Source: Candidatus Bathyarchaeota archaeon
Lineage (GTDB): Archaea; Thermoproteota; Bathyarchaeia; Bathyarchaeales; UBA233
Reading direction: 5' to 3'
Length of the DNA: 6,121 nucleotides
NCBI GenBank assembly: GCA_004376975.1
Contig: SOJA01000168.1
Span: 1 to 6,121, forward strand
Shown: positions 1 through 5,884 of the stretch, one piece after another
How positions within the stretch are numbered: the first letter of the stretch is position 1
How the letters are laid out: each line of letters starts with the position of its first letter
Position numbers and translations under genes: made by a program
The notes under the pieces: model-generated
Seen by the model: the letters and a program-made list of their open reading frames with translations, nothing else
Database searches by the model: none
What the model was told of the DNA's origin: nothing

Positions 1-520
1 TTAGCATTTCTGCTGTCTGTGTTTTTAGTTTGTATGTGCCTGATGCGTGTCCTTTGCATCCTTTTGCGCTGATTATTCCCTGTTCTGTGTCTATACTGTC
101 TTTGTGTATGTTGCGTAGTTCTTGTCCTTCTAGTCCTGTTTCTGCCAAAATTGTAAAGATAGTTGCGTATCGTTTCGTGGATGCGCTAATTATTTTGGTT
201 ACATTGGCTTTGGTTGGGATTATTGGAATGGTTTGTATCCATTCGTATCTTGGTGGTTGCCATGGGATATTATTCGCTTTACATAAACACCCATAGCAAA
301 AGACAAGCTTTGACTTTGTAGCATTGGATAGGGGTTTCCCATTATCAATTCTGTTAGCATTTGCGATGTATTGCTTTACTTCTTCAGGGTTTGCTAAGTC
401 TACGTGTTTGCTCATTCTGTTTAAGTTTTGAGATACGCTTTTTATTGTGTTTTCTGCTTTGCCATTATTCTTCAAATTTATTAGTGTGTTAATGATAAGT
501 GCTGTTTGTTTGGTGGACAT
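1..520 (-). CDS. Tyrosine recombinase/integrase, N-terminal part (runs off window)
   Basis: A minus-strand frame opens at ATG 520-518 and continues past base 1, giving about 173 residues. The first ~90 residues (MSTKQTALIINTLINLKNNG onward) look like the helical SAM-like core-binding domain of archaeal tyrosine recombinases. The later stretch with AETGLEGQELRNIHKDSID resembles catalytic box I, followed by a GCKGH segment at the beta-hairpin position. The usual box-I arginine (TG-x-R) appears to be glutamate here (TGLEGQEL), so activity is uncertain; the remaining catalytic residues lie outside the window. The start is uncertain: no Shine-Dalgarno precedes ATG 520, and the same frame stays open upstream through the antisense of the tRNA, with another in-frame ATG at 682-680. 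The gene probably belongs to an element integrated at the tRNA and extending left. Family assignment is by recognition of sequence pattern. Confidence 0.75.
   Translation of the reverse strand, partial: MSTKQTALIINTLINLKNNGKAENTIKSVSQNLNRMSKHVDLANPEEVKQYIANANRIDNGKPLSNATKSKLVFCYGCLCKANNIPWQPPRYEWIQTIPIIPTKANVTKIISASTKRYATIFTILAETGLEGQELRNIHKDSIDTEQGIISAKGCKGHASGTYKLKTQTAEML
477..483 (+). promoter_or_regulatory. Possible TATA box for tRNA-Pro
   Basis: TTTATTA lies about 45 nt upstream of the mature tRNA 5' end. This would place the transcript start near 505 with a short leader for RNase P to remove. It lies inside the antisense integrase frame, and the match to the archaeal TATA consensus is only moderate. 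Confidence 0.3.
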
Positions 521-525
521 GTTGG

Positions 526-652
526 GGGGTCGTCGTCTAGTTAGAGTTTCTGGCTTTGATTTGGTAGGTATCTTGGTTAGGATTCTCCTAGAGTGGTCAA
601 GGATACCAGCCTGGGGCGCTGGCGATCCGGGGTTCAAATCCCCGCGACCCCA
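526..652 (+). tRNA. tRNA-Pro(GGG) with D-loop intron
   Basis: The acceptor stem GGGGTCG (526-532) pairs perfectly with CGACCCC (645-651), followed by discriminator A652. The anticodon arm is CCAGC (606-610)/GCTGG (618-622) with loop CTGGGGC, giving anticodon GGG (613-615). The variable loop is 5 nt (623-627). The T-arm is CGGGG/TTCAAAT/CCCCG (628-644). The D-arm only closes if 51 nt are removed: GTCT (535-538) then pairs with GGAT (601-604), including G-U pairs, around an 11-nt D-loop containing GG (595-596), and the mature tRNA is 76 nt. No CCA is encoded. The gene is flanked on both sides by integrase sequence on the other strand, as expected for an integration target. Confidence 0.9.
543..593 (+). 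other. 51-nt non-canonical tRNA intron (D-loop) with bulge-helix-bulge ends
   Basis: The two CTAG tetranucleotides at 537-540 and 588-591 are self-complementary and form the 4-bp central helix. They are flanked by 3-nt bulges TTA (541-543) and AGT (592-594). An inner helix GAG/CTC (544-546 with 585-587) follows. Cutting each bulge after its second base removes 543-593 and leaves the D-loop AGTTTGGTCAA. Because CTAG is repeated, removing 51 nt anywhere across 537-591 gives nearly the same product, so the exact junction is inferred from the known cleavage position of archaeal splicing endonuclease. The outer helix is weak (T536-G595 only), so this is a relaxed motif. The intron is too short to encode a homing endonuclease. 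Confidence 0.8.
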
Positions 653-653
653 T

Positions 654-687
654 CTACAATCCCCCCCGGACAGGGAGATCATTGTAG
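654..687. repeat. Inverted repeat between tRNA and integrase remnant
   Basis: CTACAAT (654-660) and ATTGTAG (681-687) form a perfect 7-bp inverted repeat starting 2 nt after the tRNA. C-run 661-667 and GGG 673-675 can pair inside it. A short palindrome GTAGGGCTAC (684-693) overlaps its right arm. It could be a processing or termination hairpin for the converging transcripts, or a recombinase site near the attachment core. There is no T-run, so a classical terminator is not supported. Confidence 0.45.
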
Positions 688-689
688 GG

Positions 690-1230
690 CTACTTTCGTT
701 TCCGGAACAGCTTTTTGGCGTCCATGTCAGTGACGAAATCGAAACCGCTTTCAACGAGTTCTTTAGCTCCTTAATTGTCTCAGCAACTTTGCAGGTGAAC
801 TCGTCGTCCTTAAAGTCCATCAGCTGTGTATATTTCATTGTGTTTTGTATGGATTTGTGGCCGAGAAGCTGTTTCACATATAGAATGTCCTTTGTGCGAT
901 GATACTCCATAGTAGCTTTCCAATGTCTGAAGGTGTGGAAGTGTATCTGCTCAATTCTTCGATTCTGAAGTTTGTGGGATGATTTTCTTCTTTGTCTACG
1001 AAAACTTCTGGCGAAGTGTATTAGTGATCCGTTGAACGTTTCAGGTGTTTGTTGCGGTAGTAACTTCAGCATTGCGACGAGTTTGCTGCTGATCTTAAGC
1101 ACTCTTGGATTGCTTCCTTTCTTAGGAGTAACTCTCACTGTATTACTGACAAAGTCGATTTCTGTCCAATGAAGTTTCCATGCTTCACCAATTCTCATGC
1201 CTGTTTCCTTCAACAGTTGCGCGCGCGAAG
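690..1230 (-). pseudogene. Tyrosine recombinase remnant: catalytic domain only, frameshifted
   Basis: Minus-strand translation gives a clear integrase catalytic domain: LLKETGMRIGEAW (box I, Arg at 1195-1193), a beta-hairpin TPKKGSNPR (Lys), HTFRH (937-923), LGHKS, and NTMKYTQL with the nucleophilic Tyr at 832-830. All catalytic residues are therefore present. The N-terminal DNA-binding domain is missing: homology fades about 11 bp beyond the tldE stop, where a GCGCGCGC run sits. Near 761-763 a one-base deletion in an A-run shifts the frame. The expected continuation (ELVESGFDFVTDMD ... LFRKRK, stop at 692-690) is intact in the neighbouring frame. With no start codon, no N-terminus and a frameshift, it is decayed or, less likely for the frameshift alone, contains a sequencing error. 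It is a different lineage from the integrase left of the tRNA, judged by box I. Confidence 0.85.
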
Positions 1231-2604
1231 CTACCCTGACACAGTGAGGTTTTCGATGGTTAAGCTGGGGATTTTACCTACGCTTGTGATTCTTGAATCC
1301 GAACCGATTGTGGCTATGTTCTTTAATGAATGGAAGAAGTTCCCAGCGATTGTTATAGGTTCTAGGGGAAACTTGACTTCTCCGTTCTTTATCATAAATG
1401 CGCTGGGAGCTACTACACTGAATTCTCCAGTAGTCATATTTGCGTGTCCAGAACCCATTACAAAGTCGGTGACTAGCACGCCTTCGTCGACTTCACCTAT
1501 TAATCTCTCCAAGTCTTTTCTTCCTGCTTTGACGACTAGGTTTGAAGTTGCTACGTTAGGCGTGTACAGGAACGGCTCTGGCCATTGCCTGCCTGCGTTT
1601 CCTGTGCTTGACTTGTTTTCTTGAAGGGCTGAGTAACTGTCATACAGGTAATTTTCTAAGACGCCATTTTGTATGAGAGTGGTAGTTTGGGAAGGGGTTC
1701 CTTCGCTGTCAAGTTTGAACGTCAGTAACCCTTCTGGTAGCTGGCCGTCATCCATGATAGTGAAGATGTTGCTGGCCACTTTTTTGCCGAGTTTTCCTTT
1801 GAAGAAGCTTTTTCCTTCTTGTACGTTTCTGGCGCTTGATGCTGAGTTGAACATCCATTTCAGTAGTGGACTTATTGAGATGTTCTCCCAAACGACTGTG
1901 GTTAGGAAGGATTTGTTCAGCTTTTTTGACTTGAGCATTTTTATGGCACGTTGAGCAGCGTCTGATCCGACCTTGCGAAAGTCAACGAGTTTTCTTGAAT
2001 CAATTTTCTCTGAGCCGGTTTTTCGTTTTCCATTTTCAATAGCTGTGAGGTAGGCGCCTCCTCCTACTATAGCTGTCTTGGAACAGCCTGTGACCCCTCT
2101 TGAATTGCTTACAGCGAATACGCCTTTTTGGACGCCGACTCCGCCGTACAAGCCCTTGACACGTTTGTCATATTCAAACCCGGTTTTTGCGAGGTCGTTC
2201 ACTTCTTTTAATGCTTGAGTTTCAGAGAATTGAAGGATTTTTTCGTCGATTTTTCCGTCTTTTGAAGGTATTGACAAACGATCTGGTAGATGAGTGAATC
2301 TTGGATCTAACGGTCGAATCTTCGCGACGTCTAGAGCTTCTTCTATTGTGTCGTTGATTCTCGTCTCACTTATTCCGCTTGTAGCTGCAAATCCCACTTT
2401 TTTGTCTAATACGACTCTTATTCCTAGTCCGAGTGATGTGCCTTCTCTTGCCTCTATGACGCTTGTCTTTAGAGTGATGTTGATTGTGTTTATGTTTGAG
2501 ATGAAGACTTCAGCTTCTTCAGCTCCCTTTCCTTTTGCCTTTTTGACGCCTGATTCTGCAAGAGTGGAGAGTTCGTCTGCAATTTTGTCCAGGTCAATGG
2601 TCAT
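1231..2604 (-). CDS. tldE: TldE/PmbA-family protein, non-catalytic partner of TldD
   Basis: The 457-residue protein matches the length and layout of the TldE (PmbA) family. An N-terminal domain contains SLGLGIRVVLDKKVGFAATS (about residues 57-76), followed by the long central region. The C-terminal barrel has the family signature GSGHANMTTGEFSVVAPSAF (from residue 384) and the PITIAGNF element. It lacks the HExxxH zinc motif of TldD, as known for this subunit. TldD and TldE form a heterodimeric metalloprotease that degrades unfolded peptides and, in bacteria, matures microcin B17 and affects CcdA stability. The archaeal substrate is unknown. The start is well fixed: ATG overlaps the tldD stop as ATGA and is preceded by GGAGGTG at 2618-2612 with 7-nt spacing, implying translational coupling. 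The stop is 11 bp from an integrase remnant. No terminator is visible downstream. Confidence 0.93.
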   Translation of the reverse strand: MTIDLDKIADELSTLAESGVKKAKGKGAEEAEVFISNINTINITLKTSVIEAREGTSLGLGIRVVLDKKVGFAATSGISETRINDTIEEALDVAKIRPLDPRFTHLPDRLSIPSKDGKIDEKILQFSETQALKEVNDLAKTGFEYDKRVKGLYGGVGVQKGVFAVSNSRGVTGCSKTAIVGGGAYLTAIENGKRKTGSEKIDSRKLVDFRKVGSDAAQRAIKMLKSKKLNKSFLTTVVWENISISPLLKWMFNSASSARNVQEGKSFFKGKLGKKVASNIFTIMDDGQLPEGLLTFKLDSEGTPSQTTTLIQNGVLENYLYDSYSALQENKSSTGNAGRQWPEPFLYTPNVATSNLVVKAGRKDLERLIGEVDEGVLVTDFVMGSGHANMTTGEFSVVAPSAFMIKNGEVKFPLEPITIAGNFFHSLKNIATIGSDSRITSVGKIPSLTIENLTVSG

Positions 2605-4049
2605 TGCTTTTCACCTCCAAACTGGACATCACTGACTAGAAGGTGTGGACCTCCAAGGCCTACTGGTAATGGCCACTGTCCGTCTTTTCCGCATCCTCCA
2701 TAATAGCTGCTATACATGAAGAGCTCTTTTGTTGCGCCTTCTACATTCTTGAGAAAGTCCAGGATTGACCCTGTTAATGTGACTTCGCGTAGAGGATATT
2801 TCTTTTCTCCTTTTTCAATGTAGTATCCCCTGAGGGCTTTGAACATGAATGTGCCGTCCATGTTTGCTTGTCCTCCTGCAGTGCGGATGGCGTATATGCC
2901 TGTGTCAAGTTGTTCCATTGCTTCTTCCAAAGATAGGTCGCCTGGAGAGAAGTATGTGTTTCTCATTCTGACAATTGGCGGAAAGCTGTAGTTGATTGCT
3001 CGAGCGTTTCCAGTGAAGTCGCTCTTCATGAGAGTAGCCGTGTTCCGGTCGTGGAGATATCCTGTTAGCTTACCTTTGTCAAGTATGGTCAGTTTGTTTG
3101 TTTTTATTCCTTGATCATCAAAAGGCAGCCAGAAACCATAGAATCGGCTCATGTCTGGAGTGCCTTCATCAATTATCGTTGTTTTTTCAGAACCTAGTTG
3201 TTGACCTACTTTTTCAGCTAGGGGGGACATGCCGGACATCACGAAGTCGCTCTCTGTCAGATGGCCGAAGCTTTCGTGAGCTAGCACTCCAACTAGGCGG
3301 TTTTCACATAGAGCTCGATGTCTGCCAGGTGGAGCAGGTTTTGCATCCAGCTTTTCTGCAGCCCATTTTCCCGCGTTTTCACCTATCTTTTCAGGTGTGT
3401 AATCGTCAGTGTTGAATAGCTCTAGCCCGAAGCTTCCTCCTATACCATCAGCACCGTCTGCAAGTAAGTCGCCGAGTTTTGATACTACGCGAATCCTGAG
3501 GTCTGTTACTAATGGTGACCATGAGATTTCGGTTCCTTCACTGTTCGTGAAGTATTTTTGACCGAAAAGTTCTCCGTAACGCGATGTTACCGACGAAATA
3601 TTTTTTCCGTGTTCCATTGCTGCTTTGACGCTTCTAAGAAGCAAATCTTTCTTAAAAGCTATGGAGAAGTCTTTTGGATGTTTCTTGACGGATAGTTTCA
3701 GTTCTTTTTGTGTGTGTGGTTCGGATTGACCTGGGTCAATCTTGATCTTGGCGGTCTCTGATGAGGCTTTAGCTATTTTGAATGCTCTGTTTGTTGTGTC
3801 TTCGATTGCTGTTCTGTTCAGTTTCGTTGTGAAGGAGTAGCCAGTAGCACCGTTGTAATATATGATTACGCCTACTCCGACTCGATGCATGGTTTTGACG
3901 TCTTTCACTTCTTCTTTTTCTGTTCTGATTTCTATGATAGAGAAGTCGTCGTATCGGGCTTCAACAAACCTGACTCCCAGTTTTTCTCCCGTTATTATGG
4001 CATGTTGAATTAGATCAAACAAATCATTCACCTTACTTTCGATTTCCAC
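2601..4049 (-). CDS. tldD: TldD-family zinc metalloprotease subunit
   Basis: This is the catalytic half of the TldD/TldE protease. With a GTG start at 4049 it is 482 residues. The zinc motif HESFGH sits at residues 258-263 within LVGVLAHESFGHLTESD. The conserved C-terminal GGCGKDGQ (Cys at about 453) supplies the further metal ligand known in this family, and the end LVSDVQFGGE is typical. The longest open frame begins at ATG 4154, but its extra 35 residues are Cys-rich and unlike the family. A TATA box at 4095-4102 would also lie inside it, so I chose GTG 4049; GTG 4031 is an alternative, and neither has a clear Shine-Dalgarno. The predicted leader is about 20 nt. It is the first gene of the tldD-tldE operon, and its last codons hold the ribosome binding site of tldE. 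Confidence 0.92.
   Translation of the reverse strand: MEIESKVNDLFDLIQHAIITGEKLGVRFVEARYDDFSIIEIRTEKEEVKDVKTMHRVGVGVIIYYNGATGYSFTTKLNRTAIEDTTNRAFKIAKASSETAKIKIDPGQSEPHTQKELKLSVKKHPKDFSIAFKKDLLLRSVKAAMEHGKNISSVTSRYGELFGQKYFTNSEGTEISWSPLVTDLRIRVVSKLGDLLADGADGIGGSFGLELFNTDDYTPEKIGENAGKWAAEKLDAKPAPPGRHRALCENRLVGVLAHESFGHLTESDFVMSGMSPLAEKVGQQLGSEKTTIIDEGTPDMSRFYGFWLPFDDQGIKTNKLTILDKGKLTGYLHDRNTATLMKSDFTGNARAINYSFPPIVRMRNTYFSPGDLSLEEAMEQLDTGIYAIRTAGGQANMDGTFMFKALRGYYIEKGEKKYPLREVTLTGSILDFLKNVEGATKELFMYSSYYGGCGKDGQWPLPVGLGGPHLLVSDVQFGGEKQ
2612..2618 (-). promoter_or_regulatory. Strong Shine-Dalgarno of tldE inside the end of tldD
   Basis: GGAGGTG on the minus strand ends 7 nt before the tldE ATG (2604) and lies within the last codons of tldD. 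It decides the tldE start. Together with the 4-nt ATGA overlap it suggests coupled translation and near-equal subunit amounts for a heterodimer. Confidence 0.85.
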
Positions 4050-4094
4050 TGCTAAGTTCGTAATAGTGTATTGTGTTAATGAAAGCGTACAGAA

Positions 4095-4102
4095 TTTATA
4101 AG
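4095..4102 (-). promoter_or_regulatory. TATA box of the tldD-tldE operon
   Basis: The minus strand reads CTTATAAA here, a good archaeal TATA box. Transcription would begin around 4072, about 23 nt before the proposed GTG start at 4049. No clear purine BRE element stands out upstream. Confidence 0.6.
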
Positions 4103-4213
4103 ACTGTCTGAGGCAGCAACAGTTAGGACGCACACAGAAACATAATAGGTACAAGTGTTTTCCAGACGATTTTAATCTCTTGCGTGTGCAGGCATTTGTG
4201 CTTTTGGAAAGGA

Positions 4214-4260
4214 AGTGGGGATTTTGCGGGAGACATCTCCACTGTGTTTGTGTTCGAATA
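4214..4260 (+). repeat. tRNA-like intergenic element A (degenerate)
   Basis: AGTGGGGA (4214-4221) can pair with TCTCCACT (4236-4243), 8 bp with one G-U, and a smaller GGAG/CTCC hairpin sits inside. The block TGGGGATTTTGCGGGA (4216-4231) is identical to element B. A weak T-arm-like hairpin follows (GTTT...AAAC around TTCGAAT, near 4246-4263). It fills the gap between the 42-residue ORF and tldD. It is probably an older, more decayed member of the same family as B and C. Strand is given as that of the T-loop-like sequence. Confidence 0.5.
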
Positions 4261-4273
4261 AACCTTATCCTTT

Positions 4274-4402
4274 TTACTGAACCTTATTCCTCTTATTTTC
4301 GCTTAGGAAGATTTTGTCACCATCAATGTACTCCTCCGTCATGTATTCAAAGCCGACTTCAAGCAAGGCTTTTCTCTTTTCAGGCTCAGGTCTTAAGAGC
4401 AT
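4274..4402 (-). CDS. Small hypothetical protein, 42 residues
   Basis: ATG at 4402-4400 opens a 42-codon frame ending in TAA (4276-4274), starting MLLRPEPEKRKALLEVGFEY and ending in a lysine/arginine-rich tail. The composition is that of a real charged soluble protein, and the frame lies only 20 nt after the methyltransferase stop on the same strand, so it is probably co-transcribed. An in-frame stop just upstream (TGA, two codons before) fixes the earliest start. No Shine-Dalgarno is evident. I do not recognise the family, and chance cannot be excluded at this length. Confidence 0.5.
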   Translation of the reverse strand: MLLRPEPEKRKALLEVGFEYMTEEYIDGDKIFLSENKRNKVQ

Positions 4403-4422
4403 CAGTCACACTTGCCCACTGC

Positions 4423-5163
4423 CTATTTTTTCCGGTTTGCAGGCTTTTGCCCTGAGAAGATGAGAAGTTTTGGGTATTTCATCCCATACTTGTCTATGAG
4501 TGGGCCAAGTCTCTTCTCAACATCTGAATCATACCATACTTGTGCAAAACTCAGCTCCTGCTTTGCCAAGAGAGGGGAAAACCAAATATTGCTATCAAAC
4601 TGCTCTATGTAGACCTTCGCTAATCCACTAGTTTTCATTGATTTGGCTATTTGCTTGCTTTCGAAAAAACAATCTCCGCTTTCCATGTGAAGCCTAATGT
4701 AAGTCTCTTCAGCCTTGTTTCTGGCTTTGCTACTCAACTCGACGAGACAAACCTTTCCACCATTCTTAACCGCACGGACCATCTCACGAACAACTCTTGG
4801 CATATCCTCACATCTTTTCAACTCCTCAAGAAGACGAAAACTCACAACCATGTGAGCAAAATCATCCGTTATTTCATCTTTAAGATTGGTTGCGTCGGCT
4901 TGAACAAACGTGACAGTGTTCTTGACTCCATATCTGTTTAAGCGTTCTATAAACTCATCTAAGTACTCATTTGTAACATCAATGGCTATCACCTTGCCAG
5001 CTTCTCCCACAATCTTCGCAAGAGAAGCAGTGAAGCCACCCTGTCCACAACCCACATCTAAGATAGTCATCCCTTTGTGAACCCCGATCCATCTCACAAC
5101 TCTGAGTTTCAGTTCAAAGATCGCGTGTTCGAGTGACTCAGGATCTGTTATACTCCAGCGCAT
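4423..5163 (-). CDS. Class I SAM-dependent methyltransferase
   Basis: This 246-residue protein has a Rossmann-type methyltransferase core. Motif I is ILDVGCGQGGFT (residues 34-45), the SAM-ribose acidic residue is in VIAIDVT (Asp62), the QADATNL segment (88-94) contacts the adenine, and strand GGKVCLVEL (135-143) follows the usual post-motif pattern. The family resembles UbiE/COQ5-like or Methyltransf_11/25 small-molecule methylases; the sequence does not show the substrate. No signal peptide or membrane segment is visible, so it is cytoplasmic. The ATG is preceded by GGGAGG at 5172-5167 with an unusually short 3-nt gap. A candidate TATA box is at 5209-5217. It is followed by a 42-residue ORF 20 nt downstream. 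Confidence 0.88.
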   Translation of the reverse strand: MRWSITDPESLEHAIFELKLRVVRWIGVHKGMTILDVGCGQGGFTASLAKIVGEAGKVIAIDVTNEYLDEFIERLNRYGVKNTVTFVQADATNLKDEITDDFAHMVVSFRLLEELKRCEDMPRVVREMVRAVKNGGKVCLVELSSKARNKAEETYIRLHMESGDCFFESKQIAKSMKTSGLAKVYIEQFDSNIWFSPLLAKQELSFAQVWYDSDVEKRLGPLIDKYGMKYPKLLIFSGQKPANRKK

Positions 5164-5208
5164 TTACCTCCCACCCCTAAGAGGCATCTGAAATAACTTC
5201 GCATTCAC

Positions 5209-5217
5209 ATAATAAAG
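5209..5217 (-). promoter_or_regulatory. Possible TATA box of the methyltransferase gene
   Basis: The minus strand reads CTTTATTAT about 45 nt before the ATG at 5163. This allows a transcript start near 5186 and a leader of about 23 nt containing the GGGAGG ribosome binding site. Confidence 0.45.
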
Positions 5218-5264
5218 AGTATCGTCATCGAGTCTGTCTGAGAAGCGATTGGTGCTTGAAAATA

Positions 5265-5331
5265 TGGGGATTTTGCGGGAAACAGTGGAGACATCACCAG
5301 CGCACTGGGGGTTCAAATCCCCCCCACTCTT
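5265..5331 (+). repeat. tRNA-like element B: acceptor/T-arm minihelix
   Basis: The element starts with TGGGGATTTTGCGGGA (5265-5280), identical to element A. A canonical T-arm follows: GGGGG (5307-5311), loop TTCAAAT, CCCCC (5319-5323). CCACTCT (5324-5330) pairs with ACAGTGG (5282-5288) in 6 of 7 positions, with one C-C mismatch. Only 18 nt lie between the acceptor 5' strand and the T-stem, so D and anticodon arms are absent. It is not a functional standard tRNA. It may be an internally deleted tRNA relic or an unrecognised small RNA. It sits between the divergent methyltransferase and lipocalin-like genes, and a CGCGCGC run (5335-5341) follows it. Confidence 0.6.
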
Positions 5332-5351
5332 CAACGCGCGCAGAGCAAAGC

Positions 5352-5361
5352 AAAAATAAAT
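5352..5361 (+). promoter_or_regulatory. Possible TATA box of the lipocalin-like gene
   Basis: AAAAATAAAT lies about 38 nt upstream of ATG 5395. Transcription would begin near 5383, giving a very short leader, which fits the absence of a Shine-Dalgarno. Confidence 0.45.
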
Positions 5362-5394
5362 CCGAATTAGTACGTGTTCTGGAAGTGTTAGAAA

Positions 5395-5844
5395 ATGGAA
5401 AAGTCTATCCGAAATTCAGCGACCATGGTCGGTGCGTGGAAGCTAACTTCACTTAAGATCCAAAAGGCAAATGGAGAAGTGGTTTATCCTTTTGGGAAAA
5501 ATGCGCGAGGGTCAATTATATACACTGATTCTGGACGCTTTTCAGCACAAGTCATGCGTCCCGACCGGCCCAAGTTCACCTCTGGAGACCAGATGAAGGG
5601 AACATCTGAGGAAATTAAAGCAAACTATGAAGGGTACGTATCGTATTACGGGTCTTACGAATTTGACAATGAATATGGCTTCATCATCCATCATGTAGAA
5701 GGCTCATTGTTTCCTAACTGGGAAGGGCAGGGACTAAAACGTTTCTTTGAACTGTCAGGCAATCGGTTGAAGATAAGTACTCCACCGACATTGTGGGGCG
5801 GCGGCAGAGAAGTGGTCATCTTAATCTGGGAGCGTATTGTATGA
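5395..5844 (+). CDS. Lipocalin-like domain protein
   Basis: The 149-residue protein fits the small lipocalin-like family often annotated as Lipocalin_5 (PF13924). The GAWKLTSLK strand is at about residues 13-21, then GEVVYPFGKNARGSIIYTDSGRFSAQVM in two overlapping segments (about 27-54), and a beta-rich C-terminal half ends in VVILIWERI. This family forms a beta-barrel thought to hold small ligands; its physiological role is generally unknown. There is no signal peptide. The ATG at 5395 is used, but ATG 5425 begins exactly at the conserved MVGAWKL and would remove ten unconserved residues; neither has a good Shine-Dalgarno. It stands alone between two tRNA-like elements. Confidence 0.75.
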   Translation: MEKSIRNSATMVGAWKLTSLKIQKANGEVVYPFGKNARGSIIYTDSGRFSAQVMRPDRPKFTSGDQMKGTSEEIKANYEGYVSYYGSYEFDNEYGFIIHHVEGSLFPNWEGQGLKRFFELSGNRLKISTPPTLWGGGREVVILIWERIV

Positions 5845-5884
5845 GAAACGCACAGACAATCGCTTTCCATTAGTAGAAAAAAGA

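Noticed and set aside
30..296. Plus-strand 88-residue open frame
   Set aside because: It lies antisense to the integrase N-terminal region, whose translation shows a recognisable domain. The plus-strand product has no recognisable features.
447..902. Plus-strand 151-residue open frame spanning the tRNA
   Set aside because: It runs through the tRNA-Pro gene and antisense to integrase catalytic motifs, so it is a shadow frame.
690..1230. Programmed frameshift in the right-hand integrase
   Set aside because: A short A-run is present, but the missing N-terminal domain and start codon make simple decay the better explanation.
1169..1624. Plus-strand 151-residue open frame
   Set aside because: It is antisense to the 3' part of tldE and the integrase remnant, with no family resemblance.
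4180..4455. Plus-strand 91-residue open frame between tldD and the methyltransferase
   Set aside because: It covers element A and is antisense to the 42-residue ORF and the methyltransferase end. Its composition is not protein-like and it has no good start signal.
5265..5331. Element B as a complete tRNA with an intron
   Set aside because: I searched upstream for an AGAGTGG-like acceptor strand with D and anticodon arms. The best candidate near 5217 pairs in only 5 of 7 positions and no anticodon arm follows.
5256..5456. Plus-strand 66-residue open frame
   Set aside because: It translates through element B, including its T-arm, and then overlaps the lipocalin-like gene in another frame. It looks like a spurious tRNA-derived frame.
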